A stretch of 64,000 nucleotides of DNA from Catelliglobosispora koreensis DSM 44566 (GTDB lineage Bacteria > Actinomycetota > Actinomycetes > Mycobacteriales > Micromonosporaceae). The stretch covers positions 228,795 through 292,794 of the forward strand of contig NZ_KB903249.1 in the NCBI RefSeq assembly GCF_000379685.1. Reading direction: 5' to 3'. The stretch's first letter is position 1, and the number at the start of each line of letters is the position of its first letter. Below are positions 7,687 to 16,075 of the stretch, in pieces. The notes beneath the pieces are model-generated. The model saw only the letters and a list, made by a program, of their open reading frames with translations. It did no database searches and had not been told where the DNA came from. The position numbers were made by a program, and so were the translations under genes.

Positions 7687-8964
7687 ATGTCTGTCTCTAG
7701 AAGGAATTTCTTAGCCATCGCGGGTGCGGCTGCCCTGGCCGCCGCTTGCGCGCCCTCCACCCCGGCACCGACGACCAACGAGGACCCGCTCAAGGACGAC
7801 GGGGTCAAGGACTTCAGCTTCACGGCGTGGTCACTGAACGAAGCGTCCACAAAGGACGTTCTGGCCTCGCTCGTGAACAATTACTCCACCAGCGCCAGCG
7901 CGAAGATCGCGACGAGTTCCTACCCCTACAACGATTACCTGAACCAAGTGCTGCTGCAGATGCAGGGCGGCACGCTCACGGGAGCCGTTCAGGTCGACGT
8001 GGCCTGGCTTGCCACCCTGGCCGCGACCGGAAAACTGGCCGATCTCAGCACGCTCGCGGGTGCGGCCGACTACACGCCCGCTTCACTGGGCATCGGCAAG
8101 GTGAACGGCAAGCAGTACGGCATTCCGTGGACGAGCGCCGGAATCGGGCTCATCGGCAACAAGGACCTGCTCGACAAGGCCGGCGTGAGTACAGAGCCCA
8201 AGACGATCGCCGACTTCGAGACGACGCTGCGGGCGCTCAAGGGCCTGGGCAACGGGGTCGTGCCGTGGGCCGCGATGACCAAAGTGGACCAGCTCAAGGA
8301 TTTCATCGCCTGGATGTGGGCGTTCGGTTCGCCAGTGGTCAAGGACGGCAAGATAGTCGTCGGAGACGACGCCAGTGTCGAAGCCCTTGTCTGGTACAAG
8401 AAACTCTATGACGAGAAGCTAATCGCACCAGATGTCAACCGGTTCGACGCACGTGCGCTGTTCGCCCAGGGCAAGGTCGGCTTCTACGAAGACGCCATCG
8501 GCGGCAAGGGTGCCGTGGTCAAGGCCGCGACCGACAAGTCCCTGGCAGACAAACTCCTGCCGGTTTCCCGCCCGGTGAAGAACGCCAGCGACAAGCCGCA
8601 GCACCTCGCCTGGGGCCACGCTCTCGTGGTGCTGCAAGGCACCGGAGCCGCGGCGGCCAGCCGGTTCGTCACCGCGCTCACGAGTTCGCCGTCCTACAAC
8701 TCGGAGTGGTTCGCCAAGACGGGCCTCCCTCCGGTTACCAAGGCAGGCCTGAGCGCGGCACCGGTCAAGGCCGACGCCTTCACCGCCGCGTTCACCGGTG
8801 CGATCGGTGACTACGTTTCAGCGGACCCGTTCTGGATCTACCCGAAGTTCGCCCAGATCCAGTCGGCACTCGCCAACGGCGTGCAGTCGGCGCTCATCGG
8901 CAAGGCCTCCCCGAAGGACGCCCTCGCCGACGCCAAGAAGCAAATGGACGCGCTGACGTCGTGA
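7687..8964 (+). CDS. Sugar-binding lipoprotein of ABC transporter (SBP family 1)
   Basis: 425-residue extracytoplasmic solute-binding protein. The N-terminus SRRNFLAIAGAAALAAAC combines a twin-arginine motif with a lipobox (Cys22), so it is probably a Tat-exported lipoprotein. The rest matches family-1 carbohydrate-binding proteins (KQYGIPWTSAG; FAQGKVGFYEDAIGG). It delivers substrate to the two permeases upstream. Its stop overlaps the KDPG aldolase start (8961-8964), tying uptake to the catabolic enzymes. Confidence 0.9.
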   Translation: MSVSRRNFLAIAGAAALAAACAPSTPAPTTNEDPLKDDGVKDFSFTAWSLNEASTKDVLASLVNNYSTSASAKIATSSYPYNDYLNQVLLQMQGGTLTGAVQVDVAWLATLAATGKLADLSTLAGAADYTPASLGIGKVNGKQYGIPWTSAGIGLIGNKDLLDKAGVSTEPKTIADFETTLRALKGLGNGVVPWAAMTKVDQLKDFIAWMWAFGSPVVKDGKIVVGDDASVEALVWYKKLYDEKLIAPDVNRFDARALFAQGKVGFYEDAIGGKGAVVKAATDKSLADKLLPVSRPVKNASDKPQHLAWGHALVVLQGTGAAAASRFVTALTSSPSYNSEWFAKTGLPPVTKAGLSAAPVKADAFTAAFTGAIGDYVSADPFWIYPKFAQIQSALANGVQSALIGKASPKDALADAKKQMDALTS

Positions 8965-9524
8965 GGCTAGTCGCCATCGTGCGCCTGCCCTCCTCAGAGG
9001 GGCTGGTCCGCGTCTGCCAGGAGCTGGTGGACGCGGGCCTGCCCGCCGTGGAAGTCACCCTCACCACTCCCGGGGCGCTGCGAGCCATTGCGGCGCTTAA
9101 GGGCCAGGTGGGGGCGGGGAGTGTCCGCTCGGTGGACGATGTGCGCCGCGCTGAGGAAGCCGGGGCGTCCTTTTTGGTCACTCCCACGGTCAGGCCCGAA
9201 GTCATCAGCGCGGCCACGGTTCCTGTGGTGTGCGGGGCGCTGACGCCAACGGAAATCGACCTGGCGTCAAGCGCCGCCTACGTCAAGGTGTTCCCGGCTT
9301 CAAGCATGGGGCCGCGTTACATCAAGGAAGTGCTGGCTCCCATGCCGGAGCTCAAGCTCATCCCCACCGGCGGGGTCACACCGTCGCTAGCGCAGGAATA
9401 TCTGGCGGCAGGTGCGGTGGGCGTCGGGATCGGCAGCGCGCTCGTCAACGCGGAAACCATTGCCAACCCCCGGCTGCTGCGGGAGAAGGCGACAGAGTTC
9501 CGGCGGGCGGTGGGGCTGGAATGA
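8961..9524 (+). CDS. eda: KDPG/KHG aldolase
   Basis: 187-residue class I aldolase, slightly shorter than the usual ~205. Catalytic residues are visible: Glu in AVEVTLTTPGAL and the Schiff-base Lys in YVKVFPAS, with phosphate-binding PTGGVTP and GVGIGSALV. It cleaves 2-keto-3-deoxy-6-phosphogluconate to pyruvate and glyceraldehyde 3-phosphate, the step after the PfkB kinase of the divergent operon. The GTG start overlaps the binding-protein stop, and its own stop overlaps the hydrolase start (ATGA at 9521). Confidence 0.88.
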   Translation: MRLVAIVRLPSSEGLVRVCQELVDAGLPAVEVTLTTPGALRAIAALKGQVGAGSVRSVDDVRRAEEAGASFLVTPTVRPEVISAATVPVVCGALTPTEIDLASSAAYVKVFPASSMGPRYIKEVLAPMPELKLIPTGGVTPSLAQEYLAAGAVGVGIGSALVNAETIANPRLLREKATEFRRAVGLE

Positions 9525-10351
9525 ACTGCGAGCTTCTGGAAGCCGTCGCGATCAGGGCGCTGGACTACCCGTACAAGATATGGGGTTTCGGCGAGGGAAT
9601 GGCGCTGCTCGGGATCATCCGTGCGGCAAGGGTTCTCGGACGCCCACAGTGGATCGACCGGGTGCGGGAGCTGGTCGAGCCAACGCTGAAGACCGAGCCC
9701 GGTCCGGCCGACCACCTCATTGCCCTTGAGGTTGTCGCCGAGCTTGGATTCGACCAGACGCAACGGTTCCTGGACGCGGCCGGGATGGGTCCCCATCGGC
9801 CCGATCTGCCTGGGCTGGAGACCATGGTCTGGGTCGACTGCATGCACACCGACATTCCCGGGTTCATGCTCGCGGGGCGCCCGGATGCCGCGGCACAGGC
9901 GGTCCGCCTGGCGTGCTTGCGGTTCCAGGACGAGAGCGGCCTGTTTAGCCACGGTTACGATGGCAGCCCGAACCGAGTCCACTGGGGACGCGGTCAGGGC
10001 TGGGCGCTGCACGGTCTGCTCGCGGCCGGGTCGCCGCAAGCCAAGGTGGTGCTGGACGCCCTCGCCCGGCACGAGGAAGACGGCCGTTGGCGGACCATCG
10101 TCGACAATCCGGCCTCGCCGTTGGAGAACTCAGTTTCAGCCTTCGTCGCGGCAGCCGATGCCCAGTCGGCCATGGGCAAGCGAGCACTGCAGGCGGCGAA
10201 GGATCAGCTTGACGCCGACGGCGGCTTGCCGGTTTCTGAGGCGACTCCCGTGGGCTCTTATCTGGACCGTGGCACCGGTGTCTTCCCGTGGGGACAGGGA
10301 CCGTTGCTGCACGCGTTGCTCGCGGAAAAGCCGCTCACGGAGACGCCATGA
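9521..10351 (+). CDS. GH88/GH105-like unsaturated uronyl hydrolase
   Basis: 276-residue (alpha/alpha)6-type protein without a signal peptide. Motifs match unsaturated glucuronyl/rhamnogalacturonyl hydrolases: WGFGEGMALLG, the catalytic-Asp region MVWVDCMHTDIPGF, GLFSHGYDGS and VHWGRGQGWAL. Shorter than the ~370 residues usual for GH105, so an N-terminal part or loops are missing. Family enzymes hydrate and release the 4,5-unsaturated uronate left by polysaccharide lyases, giving a 5-keto-4-deoxyuronate. I chose the ATG at 9521, which overlaps the aldolase stop; longer frames extend into the aldolase. It overlaps the next gene by ATGA. Confidence 0.75.
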   Translation: MNCELLEAVAIRALDYPYKIWGFGEGMALLGIIRAARVLGRPQWIDRVRELVEPTLKTEPGPADHLIALEVVAELGFDQTQRFLDAAGMGPHRPDLPGLETMVWVDCMHTDIPGFMLAGRPDAAAQAVRLACLRFQDESGLFSHGYDGSPNRVHWGRGQGWALHGLLAAGSPQAKVVLDALARHEEDGRWRTIVDNPASPLENSVSAFVAAADAQSAMGKRALQAAKDQLDADGGLPVSEATPVGSYLDRGTGVFPWGQGPLLHALLAEKPLTETP

Positions 10352-11463
10352 AGGTAACTCGCCTCGAAACCTTTGTCCTGTCGGTGCCCCAGGCAGGCAG
10401 TTACTGGGGCGCACAGGCGTGGAAGAAGAGCTTCATCTACTCCGACCGCGTGCAGGCCGTGCTCGTGCGCGTCGAGACCAGCGATGGTGTCGTGGGCTGG
10501 GGCGAGGCCAAGGCTCCGGTCGGCCCACGGGCGAGCGCCGCCATCATTGACGAACTGCTGGCACCGATCGTGCTGGACAGCCGTGTCGATGAGATTTCCC
10601 TGACGTGGGACCGGATGTATGCCGGGATGCGGGTGCGCGGTCACGACAGCGGATTCTGGTTAGAGGCGATGTCTGGAGTGGATATCGCGTTGTGGGACGC
10701 GTTCGCGCGTACCGTCAATCAGCCCGTGTATGTCCTCCTGGGCGGGCGTTACCGCGACGAGGTGCCGGTCTACGCGTCAGGCATCTCAGCCCGTGACCCA
10801 CAGCAGGCCCGCGATATCGCGGCCGCGTTCCGCGATCACGGCTTCAAGGCCACCAAAGTCGCCATCGGCAAGGACCCTCGCCATGATGTCGCGGTCGTTG
10901 AAGCGGTTTGCAGCGTGTTTGACGAAGTCTATGCCGACGCGGCGGGTGCCTATGACTATCCGCAAGCGCTAGCCGTTGGCCGGGAGCTGACCCGGCTAGG
11001 CGTGCGGTTCTTCGAAATGCCGGTGGCGCCAGAGTTCCTGGACCTCTACGCCACCTTGGCGTCCAAATTAGACATCCCGCTCGCCTTGGACTCCCTGGCG
11101 AGCCGCTATCGAGCCGTCGAGTTCCTCAAGCGTGGGGCTCTGCACGTGCTGCAGCCCGATGTTTGCCGGGCTGGCGGCATCACCGAGGTCATGCGGATCG
11201 CGGCGCTCGCGAGTTCTTTTGGCGCGCAAACGACTCCGCACGTCAGCATCGGCTCGGCCATCCACTTCGCGGCCAGTTTGCAGTGTGCGGCGGCGATTCC
11301 CGACTTCACCATCATGGAGCACTGGGCCGGGCAGAACCCGATCGGCAGGCTCATCAGCCCGGACTATGACACCCCCAAAGACAGCCGGCGCGTTGTGCCC
11401 GCGACGCCCGGCCTCGGCATCACCGTCGATGAGGAGGCGGTGCGCCGAATAGCTGTTCCTTAA
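10348..11463 (+). CDS. Second enolase-superfamily (MR/MLE) enzyme
   Basis: 371-residue mandelate racemase-family protein. Start taken at 10348 (ATGA overlap with the hydrolase gene). Metal-site positions read Asp (YADAAGAY), Glu (FFEMPVAP) and Asp (LALDSLAS), the last being Glu in most relatives. The first base motif reads KVA (ATKVAIG), lacking the second Lys of KxK; the other side keeps His in TPHVSIG. It probably dehydrates or isomerises a different acid sugar from the dehydratase at 3906, for example one from another residue of the glycan. Substrate unknown. Confidence 0.78.
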   Translation: MKVTRLETFVLSVPQAGSYWGAQAWKKSFIYSDRVQAVLVRVETSDGVVGWGEAKAPVGPRASAAIIDELLAPIVLDSRVDEISLTWDRMYAGMRVRGHDSGFWLEAMSGVDIALWDAFARTVNQPVYVLLGGRYRDEVPVYASGISARDPQQARDIAAAFRDHGFKATKVAIGKDPRHDVAVVEAVCSVFDEVYADAAGAYDYPQALAVGRELTRLGVRFFEMPVAPEFLDLYATLASKLDIPLALDSLASRYRAVEFLKRGALHVLQPDVCRAGGITEVMRIAALASSFGAQTTPHVSIGSAIHFAASLQCAAAIPDFTIMEHWAGQNPIGRLISPDYDTPKDSRRVVPATPGLGITVDEEAVRRIAVP

Positions 11464-11485
11464 CCGTCCCCCGAGGAGGAACACC

Positions 11486-12715
11486 ATGCGTCGCTTACTG
11501 GCGGCCGTGCTTTTGGCACCACTTGTCGTTGCTACACCGGCATCTGCTGCCGCTACGCTAACCCTTGTCCCGTATGGTATTGACTCGTCCAACCAGGCCG
11601 GCTGGTGGGCACCGCTAGAGACTTATGTGGGCGGGAGTCAGTACGCCTACTTGGCCTTCAACGAACCAGCCGCGACGGCCGGCAATCATAAGGTCGCCAT
11701 CGCCCGTCGAGACGGCAGTGGCAACTGGACGAAGCTGCCGGTCATGAACGGTGCGGTGCAAGCCGAATACGTCGATGACATCGGGCACAACCAGCCGTCG
11801 ATCGCCCGTGATGGCAGCGGGCGGTTCCACGTGTTCGCGTCAATGCACAACAATGTTTGGCGCTACTTCCGGTCTGATGTCACGGGCGGGGCACCGCAGT
11901 GGCACTCCGGCGATATGCCAGACCAGGGCATCGGCGTTACCTATCCCGTCTTGGCGACAGCGCCCAACGGAGACGTGTATTTGCTTGCGCGCCTTGATGG
12001 TTCGGGGTCGCGCACGGGACGGCTCTACCGCTGGAACAACGCGGCCTCGACGTGGTCACGGATCGCCATCATCGGCAACTCGCCCAGCCGGGCGTTCTAC
12101 CCCGACGATCTGCAATTCGACTCGGCCGGCAACCTGCACCTCCTGTGGGAGTGGTCGGTCTACCCGTCGAGCGGATTCCGGCACGAACTGAGCTATCTTC
12201 GCTATACCCCTGCGACAGGCGCTTTCAGCGACCACAACGGCGCCGCCGTCACGGTTCCGGTCACGACAGCGACGGCTGACATCGTGCAGCCAATGACCGC
12301 TGGCGAGGTGTACGGCACGAGCGACGCCATCGCCGTGCAAAGCGCCAAACTCACCCTCGACGGCACGAGTCCCAAGGTGGCCTATCGCTACCGCACGGGC
12401 GCGACCTTCGCCGTCTACTACGCGTGGATCTCCGGCGGGGCATGGTCGCGGGAAATCGCCTACACCGGCTCGGAAACCAGTGCCGCGATCGACATCACCT
12501 GGCATCCCGTCGACGGCAAACGCATCTACTACGCCCTGACCGCCGGCACCGATCGTGCCTTCATGGCCACGAAACCAGCGGCATCGTGGGTGCAAACCTC
12601 AGTAGCGCCAGGTGTTCCCGTCTCACGCTTATCGGTGGAGCGCAACTCGGCGGGCAGTGATGTCTTGTACCTCGTCGATCTCGTCAACCTCCGCCTCTAC
12701 TACGGCACAAACTGA
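11486..12715 (+). CDS. Secreted BNR_4 beta-propeller protein, candidate polysaccharide lyase
   Basis: 409 residues with a Sec signal peptide (MRRLLAAVLLAPLVVATPASA). The mature part carries BNR_4-type propeller repeats (HNQPSIARDGSGRFHVFA; PVLATAPNGDVYLLAR; DLQFDSAGNLHLLWEW). Two His, in DDIGHNQ and SMHNN, lie 20 residues apart, recalling the His pair of PL24/PL25 ulvan lyases, which share this fold. A lyase here would explain the unsaturated-uronyl hydrolase encoded just upstream. That role is inferred; a non-catalytic glycan-binding propeller is the alternative. GAGGAGGA precedes the ATG. It ends in a TGATG overlap with the GH31 gene. Confidence 0.65.
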   Translation: MRRLLAAVLLAPLVVATPASAAATLTLVPYGIDSSNQAGWWAPLETYVGGSQYAYLAFNEPAATAGNHKVAIARRDGSGNWTKLPVMNGAVQAEYVDDIGHNQPSIARDGSGRFHVFASMHNNVWRYFRSDVTGGAPQWHSGDMPDQGIGVTYPVLATAPNGDVYLLARLDGSGSRTGRLYRWNNAASTWSRIAIIGNSPSRAFYPDDLQFDSAGNLHLLWEWSVYPSSGFRHELSYLRYTPATGAFSDHNGAAVTVPVTTATADIVQPMTAGEVYGTSDAIAVQSAKLTLDGTSPKVAYRYRTGATFAVYYAWISGGAWSREIAYTGSETSAAIDITWHPVDGKRIYYALTAGTDRAFMATKPAASWVQTSVAPGVPVSRLSVERNSAGSDVLYLVDLVNLRLYYGTN

Positions 12716-14922
12716 TGCGGCGCCTTCTTCCGATCGTGCTGGCAGCGGCTCTGCTGCTGCCAGCGGTGCCCGCGACGGCAGTGCAGTCCGTGGTGGACAA
12801 CGGCACCACGGTCACGGTGACCGAAGCCGCCCATCGCGTGACGGTCACCAAAGCCGGATTCCGGTATGAGCTGCGCAAGACTGACGGCACCCTCATCGCG
12901 GGCGCGCACGCGGTCAGTGGCTTGCGGTTCACCGGGCCTGACACGACAGCGATGGCCGAAGCGGCCACGACCACGCTGCTCGACTGGAACAGTGACCGGG
13001 CGCGCTTCCTCGTTACCAACACCAATGGTGTGCAAGCCGAGGTATACCTGCACACCCGTCCCGATTATCTGAAGTTCCAAGTGCTGCCAGTGGTCGCGGG
13101 CAGCTATATCATCGATCTGCGCACAGCGGCGGTCGGCAAGGGCTATGGTCTCGGCGATCACGGCCGGGACAAGGCACTGTCCATAACCGACTACAACATG
13201 ACGAACAACGCTGGCAGTAACCGCTTCATCTCCAACTTCGCCATCTATCCGGCCCAAGGACTGGCGCAGGTGCTCTTCGAACCGGATCGCAAACGGGTCG
13301 TGATAAGCGCTTCGGAGCACGCCCTTGGAGCGCATGGCGTCGCCGACATCCGCAAGCTCTACTACTTCATCGGCACGCCCGCCCAGATCTACGCCAGATA
13401 CAAGCAGATCAAAGAATATGTGGGGTACCCAGACAAGCGCCCGAAAGCAGAAATGTTCGGGATCGGCTGGGAAGCCTACGGCGCGCTGAACAGTGCCTAC
13501 AACTGGAACACCCGTCAGGGCCCAGTGCAGGACAACATTCAGCGTTACCTGGACGAAGGCTATGACCTCACCTGGGGTGTCGTCGGATCGCGCTATTGGC
13601 GGGGCAACCCTCAGCCCACGTCGCAAGGAACGACCCTGTTTGGCCTGTGGGACGACGGCTCGCCCGGATCCAATGTGCCGCCCAACTACCCGGATCCGCA
13701 GGGGCTCAAGGACTTCTTCCACTCCCGTGGACTGAAACTCCTCCTTGGCGCCCGCATCAACATCTCGTCCAGCAATCCCTTCTACGCCACCGCCGCGGCC
13801 AATGGCTATCTCGTGCCCGGACACTCTGACACGATCAACGTGCGCGACAACCCGGCCGCTCTCGCCTGGTACAAGGCGGGGACGGATCTGTGGGGAGTGG
13901 ACGGTTTCAAGGAAGACCTGTGCTGCGCGGGCGGTTACGCCTATGACGACGACAAGGTGAATAAGGCCAACGAGGCGCTCATGGCCGCTGGCCGTTACGT
14001 GATCGTGCGCAACAGCGCGTGGTCGGTTCCCGGCGATATCAGCCGCCGGGAAGACACTGAGTACAACGGCTACTTCGGCAGCCCCGCTGATATCTCCCGG
14101 CTCGGGATCGCTTACGGGGCAAGTGCCGCACCGAACTACTACCCCGACATCGTCATGGGCACCAACCAAGTCGACTCCGGGCTGACCGCCGACGAGGAAC
14201 GCTATTTCGTGCGCAACGCCACCGTCGCGGCGGTCATGCCGTCCATGGCGTTTGGCTACGGCCCTTGGAACATCAGCAACGCTGACTACCGAGCCGCGGT
14301 GAAGAACGCGGCGGACTTTCACACCAAGTTCGCTCCCTACATCTACAGCGCCGCGGTCGACAGCTTCAACACCGGTTACCCACACACGATGACGCCACTG
14401 CCGGTGGCTTATCCGGGTGTCGCGACCGTCTACGACGCCCCGAACACGCAGTGGATGCTGGGGCCGTCGATGATGGCGACCGGCGCGTGCTTCACGGCCC
14501 TTCCGGTCAGCACCGCGTGCACCGCCAACATCGTGCTGCCGCCCGGCAAGTGGATCGATTTCGAGACGGGGCAAGCCTTTACCGGCCCCGCGACACTCAC
14601 CGGATATTCGTTCCCGATCGGGAAACTGCCCGTCTTCGTTGGCGGCAAGGGAACGGTCGTGTTCAAGGAGGCCGCGTCAGGCGGCCTGCGGGCGAAGGTC
14701 TATCCGATCGCGACAGGCGGATCGGCGTACACCTTCACGGACGCGAACGCGACGGCGAAGTCCACGATCACCAACAACAACACGGGGTGGAACCCCGCGA
14801 GCCTCGTCATCACCGACACCACTACCGGCTCCGCGGTCGCGGCCGAGCACGAGACACAGACCGGAGCCTTCCGGTTCACCCTCGTCCCCGGCCACAACTA
14901 CGTTCTCACAGGAGGCTCATGA
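12715..14922 (+). CDS. Secreted GH31 glycoside hydrolase
   Basis: 735 residues with a signal peptide (MRRLLPIVLAAALLLPAVPATA). GH31 features: N-terminal beta-sandwich, then a barrel with GWEAYG, the nucleophile Asp in VDGFKEDL (compare FKTDF of alpha-xylosidases) and a probable acid/base Asp in VPGDISRREDT, then C-terminal beta domains (LPPGKWIDFETG). Family activities include alpha-glucosidase, alpha-xylosidase and alpha-galactosidase; the sequence alone does not decide. It probably trims side chains of the target glycan outside the cell. Coupled to the BNR_4 gene upstream and overlapping the GH16 gene start. Confidence 0.85.
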   Translation: MRRLLPIVLAAALLLPAVPATAVQSVVDNGTTVTVTEAAHRVTVTKAGFRYELRKTDGTLIAGAHAVSGLRFTGPDTTAMAEAATTTLLDWNSDRARFLVTNTNGVQAEVYLHTRPDYLKFQVLPVVAGSYIIDLRTAAVGKGYGLGDHGRDKALSITDYNMTNNAGSNRFISNFAIYPAQGLAQVLFEPDRKRVVISASEHALGAHGVADIRKLYYFIGTPAQIYARYKQIKEYVGYPDKRPKAEMFGIGWEAYGALNSAYNWNTRQGPVQDNIQRYLDEGYDLTWGVVGSRYWRGNPQPTSQGTTLFGLWDDGSPGSNVPPNYPDPQGLKDFFHSRGLKLLLGARINISSSNPFYATAAANGYLVPGHSDTINVRDNPAALAWYKAGTDLWGVDGFKEDLCCAGGYAYDDDKVNKANEALMAAGRYVIVRNSAWSVPGDISRREDTEYNGYFGSPADISRLGIAYGASAAPNYYPDIVMGTNQVDSGLTADEERYFVRNATVAAVMPSMAFGYGPWNISNADYRAAVKNAADFHTKFAPYIYSAAVDSFNTGYPHTMTPLPVAYPGVATVYDAPNTQWMLGPSMMATGACFTALPVSTACTANIVLPPGKWIDFETGQAFTGPATLTGYSFPIGKLPVFVGGKGTVVFKEAASGGLRAKVYPIATGGSAYTFTDANATAKSTITNNNTGWNPASLVITDTTTGSAVAAEHETQTGAFRFTLVPGHNYVLTGGS

Positions 14923-16073
14923 TGCGACGGTTCGTTCTCGCCGCCGTTGCGGCGACTCTAGTGCTGGCGCCGGCCGCGCCGGCCCAAGCTGATCCCATCG
15001 GTGGCACCGGCTGGAGTCTGGTGTTCAACGATGACTTCGACGGGACCTCGGTCGACACCACGAAGTGGAACTACCGCACCGATGTCAAGGCGCTCAGCGC
15101 GCAGGAGGCCGACAACGTCAGCGTCGGCAACGGTGTGATGAGCATCAGCCAGGAGCACGTGCCGGATCACCCCAGCGGCAAGGACTTCACCGGCGGAGGA
15201 CTGATCACCAAGCAGAAGTTCCGTTACGGCTATTACGAAACGCGTGCCCGGATCAACGATGGGCCGGGGTGGCACACCGCCTTCTGGCTCCAGTGCGGCG
15301 ACGGCGCGACCACGTTCCCGGCGTGCCAGCGTACGGAGATCGACGGTTTCGAAATCGACTCACACCTGCCAACAAGCCTGCGGCACAACATCATCACGTG
15401 GAAGGGCTCCGGCGTTTCGAACTCGTTCTATTCCTCCACGGGCGTTTACAACATCGGGTTCGATCTGCGGCAGTGGCACACCTACGGGATCGACTGGTCG
15501 GAGACGTCGGTCAAGTATTACGTGGACGGTGTGCTGAAGGCGACGCAGAACTACGCGCCGTCGGCCTGGATGCACGACTACACGAACATCTGGCTGACAA
15601 GCATCGGCTATGCGGTGCAGCCGGATCCAGCGAAGCTGCCGAGCACAGCGCAATTCGACTACATCAAATACTGGCAGAAGGACTATTACCTCGACAACGA
15701 CGGCCCGGCCGCTTATGGCTACAGCGAAACCGGCAGCTGGTCTGACAGCACGGTCACGGGATGGACGCATTCTTCGCCGACCCGTTTCGCCACCTGTGGT
15801 GTGGCCGGAGCGACGGCCACGTGGCGGCCAAACCTGCGAACCGCTGGCACCTATCAGGTTTACGTCTACAAGGCCGCGCATGCGCACAGCGACGCGAACA
15901 CCCGCTATGACGTCGCCGGCACCACCACCTTTGTCAACGGCACAAGCGGCGCAAGCGGATGGGTCTCGCTGGGAACGTTCAGCCTTCCCGCCGGAACCGG
16001 CACCGCCGTCCAGTTAACGTCCAGTGGCAACGGTTGCGCTCGCGCCGACGCCGTGAAATTCGTGAGGAGTTAG
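14919..16073 (+). CDS. Secreted GH16 endo-hydrolase with Golvesin/Xly-type C-terminal domain
   Basis: 384 residues. Signal peptide to about residue 27 (APAAPAQA). The GH16 catalytic motif is EIDGFE (nucleophile and acid/base Glu), with upstream FRYGYYETRARI and downstream HTYGIDW typical of the family. From about residue 262, after a YYLDNDGP linker, a ~120-residue domain (TATWRPNLRTAGTYQVYVY; ADAVKFV) resembles the Golvesin C-terminal/xanthan-lyase carbohydrate-binding domain. Family substrates are beta-1,3/1,4-glucans or galactans. AGGAGG at 14909-14914 supports 14919 or 14922 as the start. A paralogue follows after 2 bases. Confidence 0.87.
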   Translation: MMRRFVLAAVAATLVLAPAAPAQADPIGGTGWSLVFNDDFDGTSVDTTKWNYRTDVKALSAQEADNVSVGNGVMSISQEHVPDHPSGKDFTGGGLITKQKFRYGYYETRARINDGPGWHTAFWLQCGDGATTFPACQRTEIDGFEIDSHLPTSLRHNIITWKGSGVSNSFYSSTGVYNIGFDLRQWHTYGIDWSETSVKYYVDGVLKATQNYAPSAWMHDYTNIWLTSIGYAVQPDPAKLPSTAQFDYIKYWQKDYYLDNDGPAAYGYSETGSWSDSTVTGWTHSSPTRFATCGVAGATATWRPNLRTAGTYQVYVYKAAHAHSDANTRYDVAGTTTFVNGTSGASGWVSLGTFSLPAGTGTAVQLTSSGNGCARADAVKFVRS

Positions 16074-16075
16074 GC

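Noticed and set aside
12700-14574. A 624-codon open frame on the minus strand
   Set aside because: It lies antisense to the GH31 gene, has no recognisable motifs, and is the usual GC-driven shadow frame.
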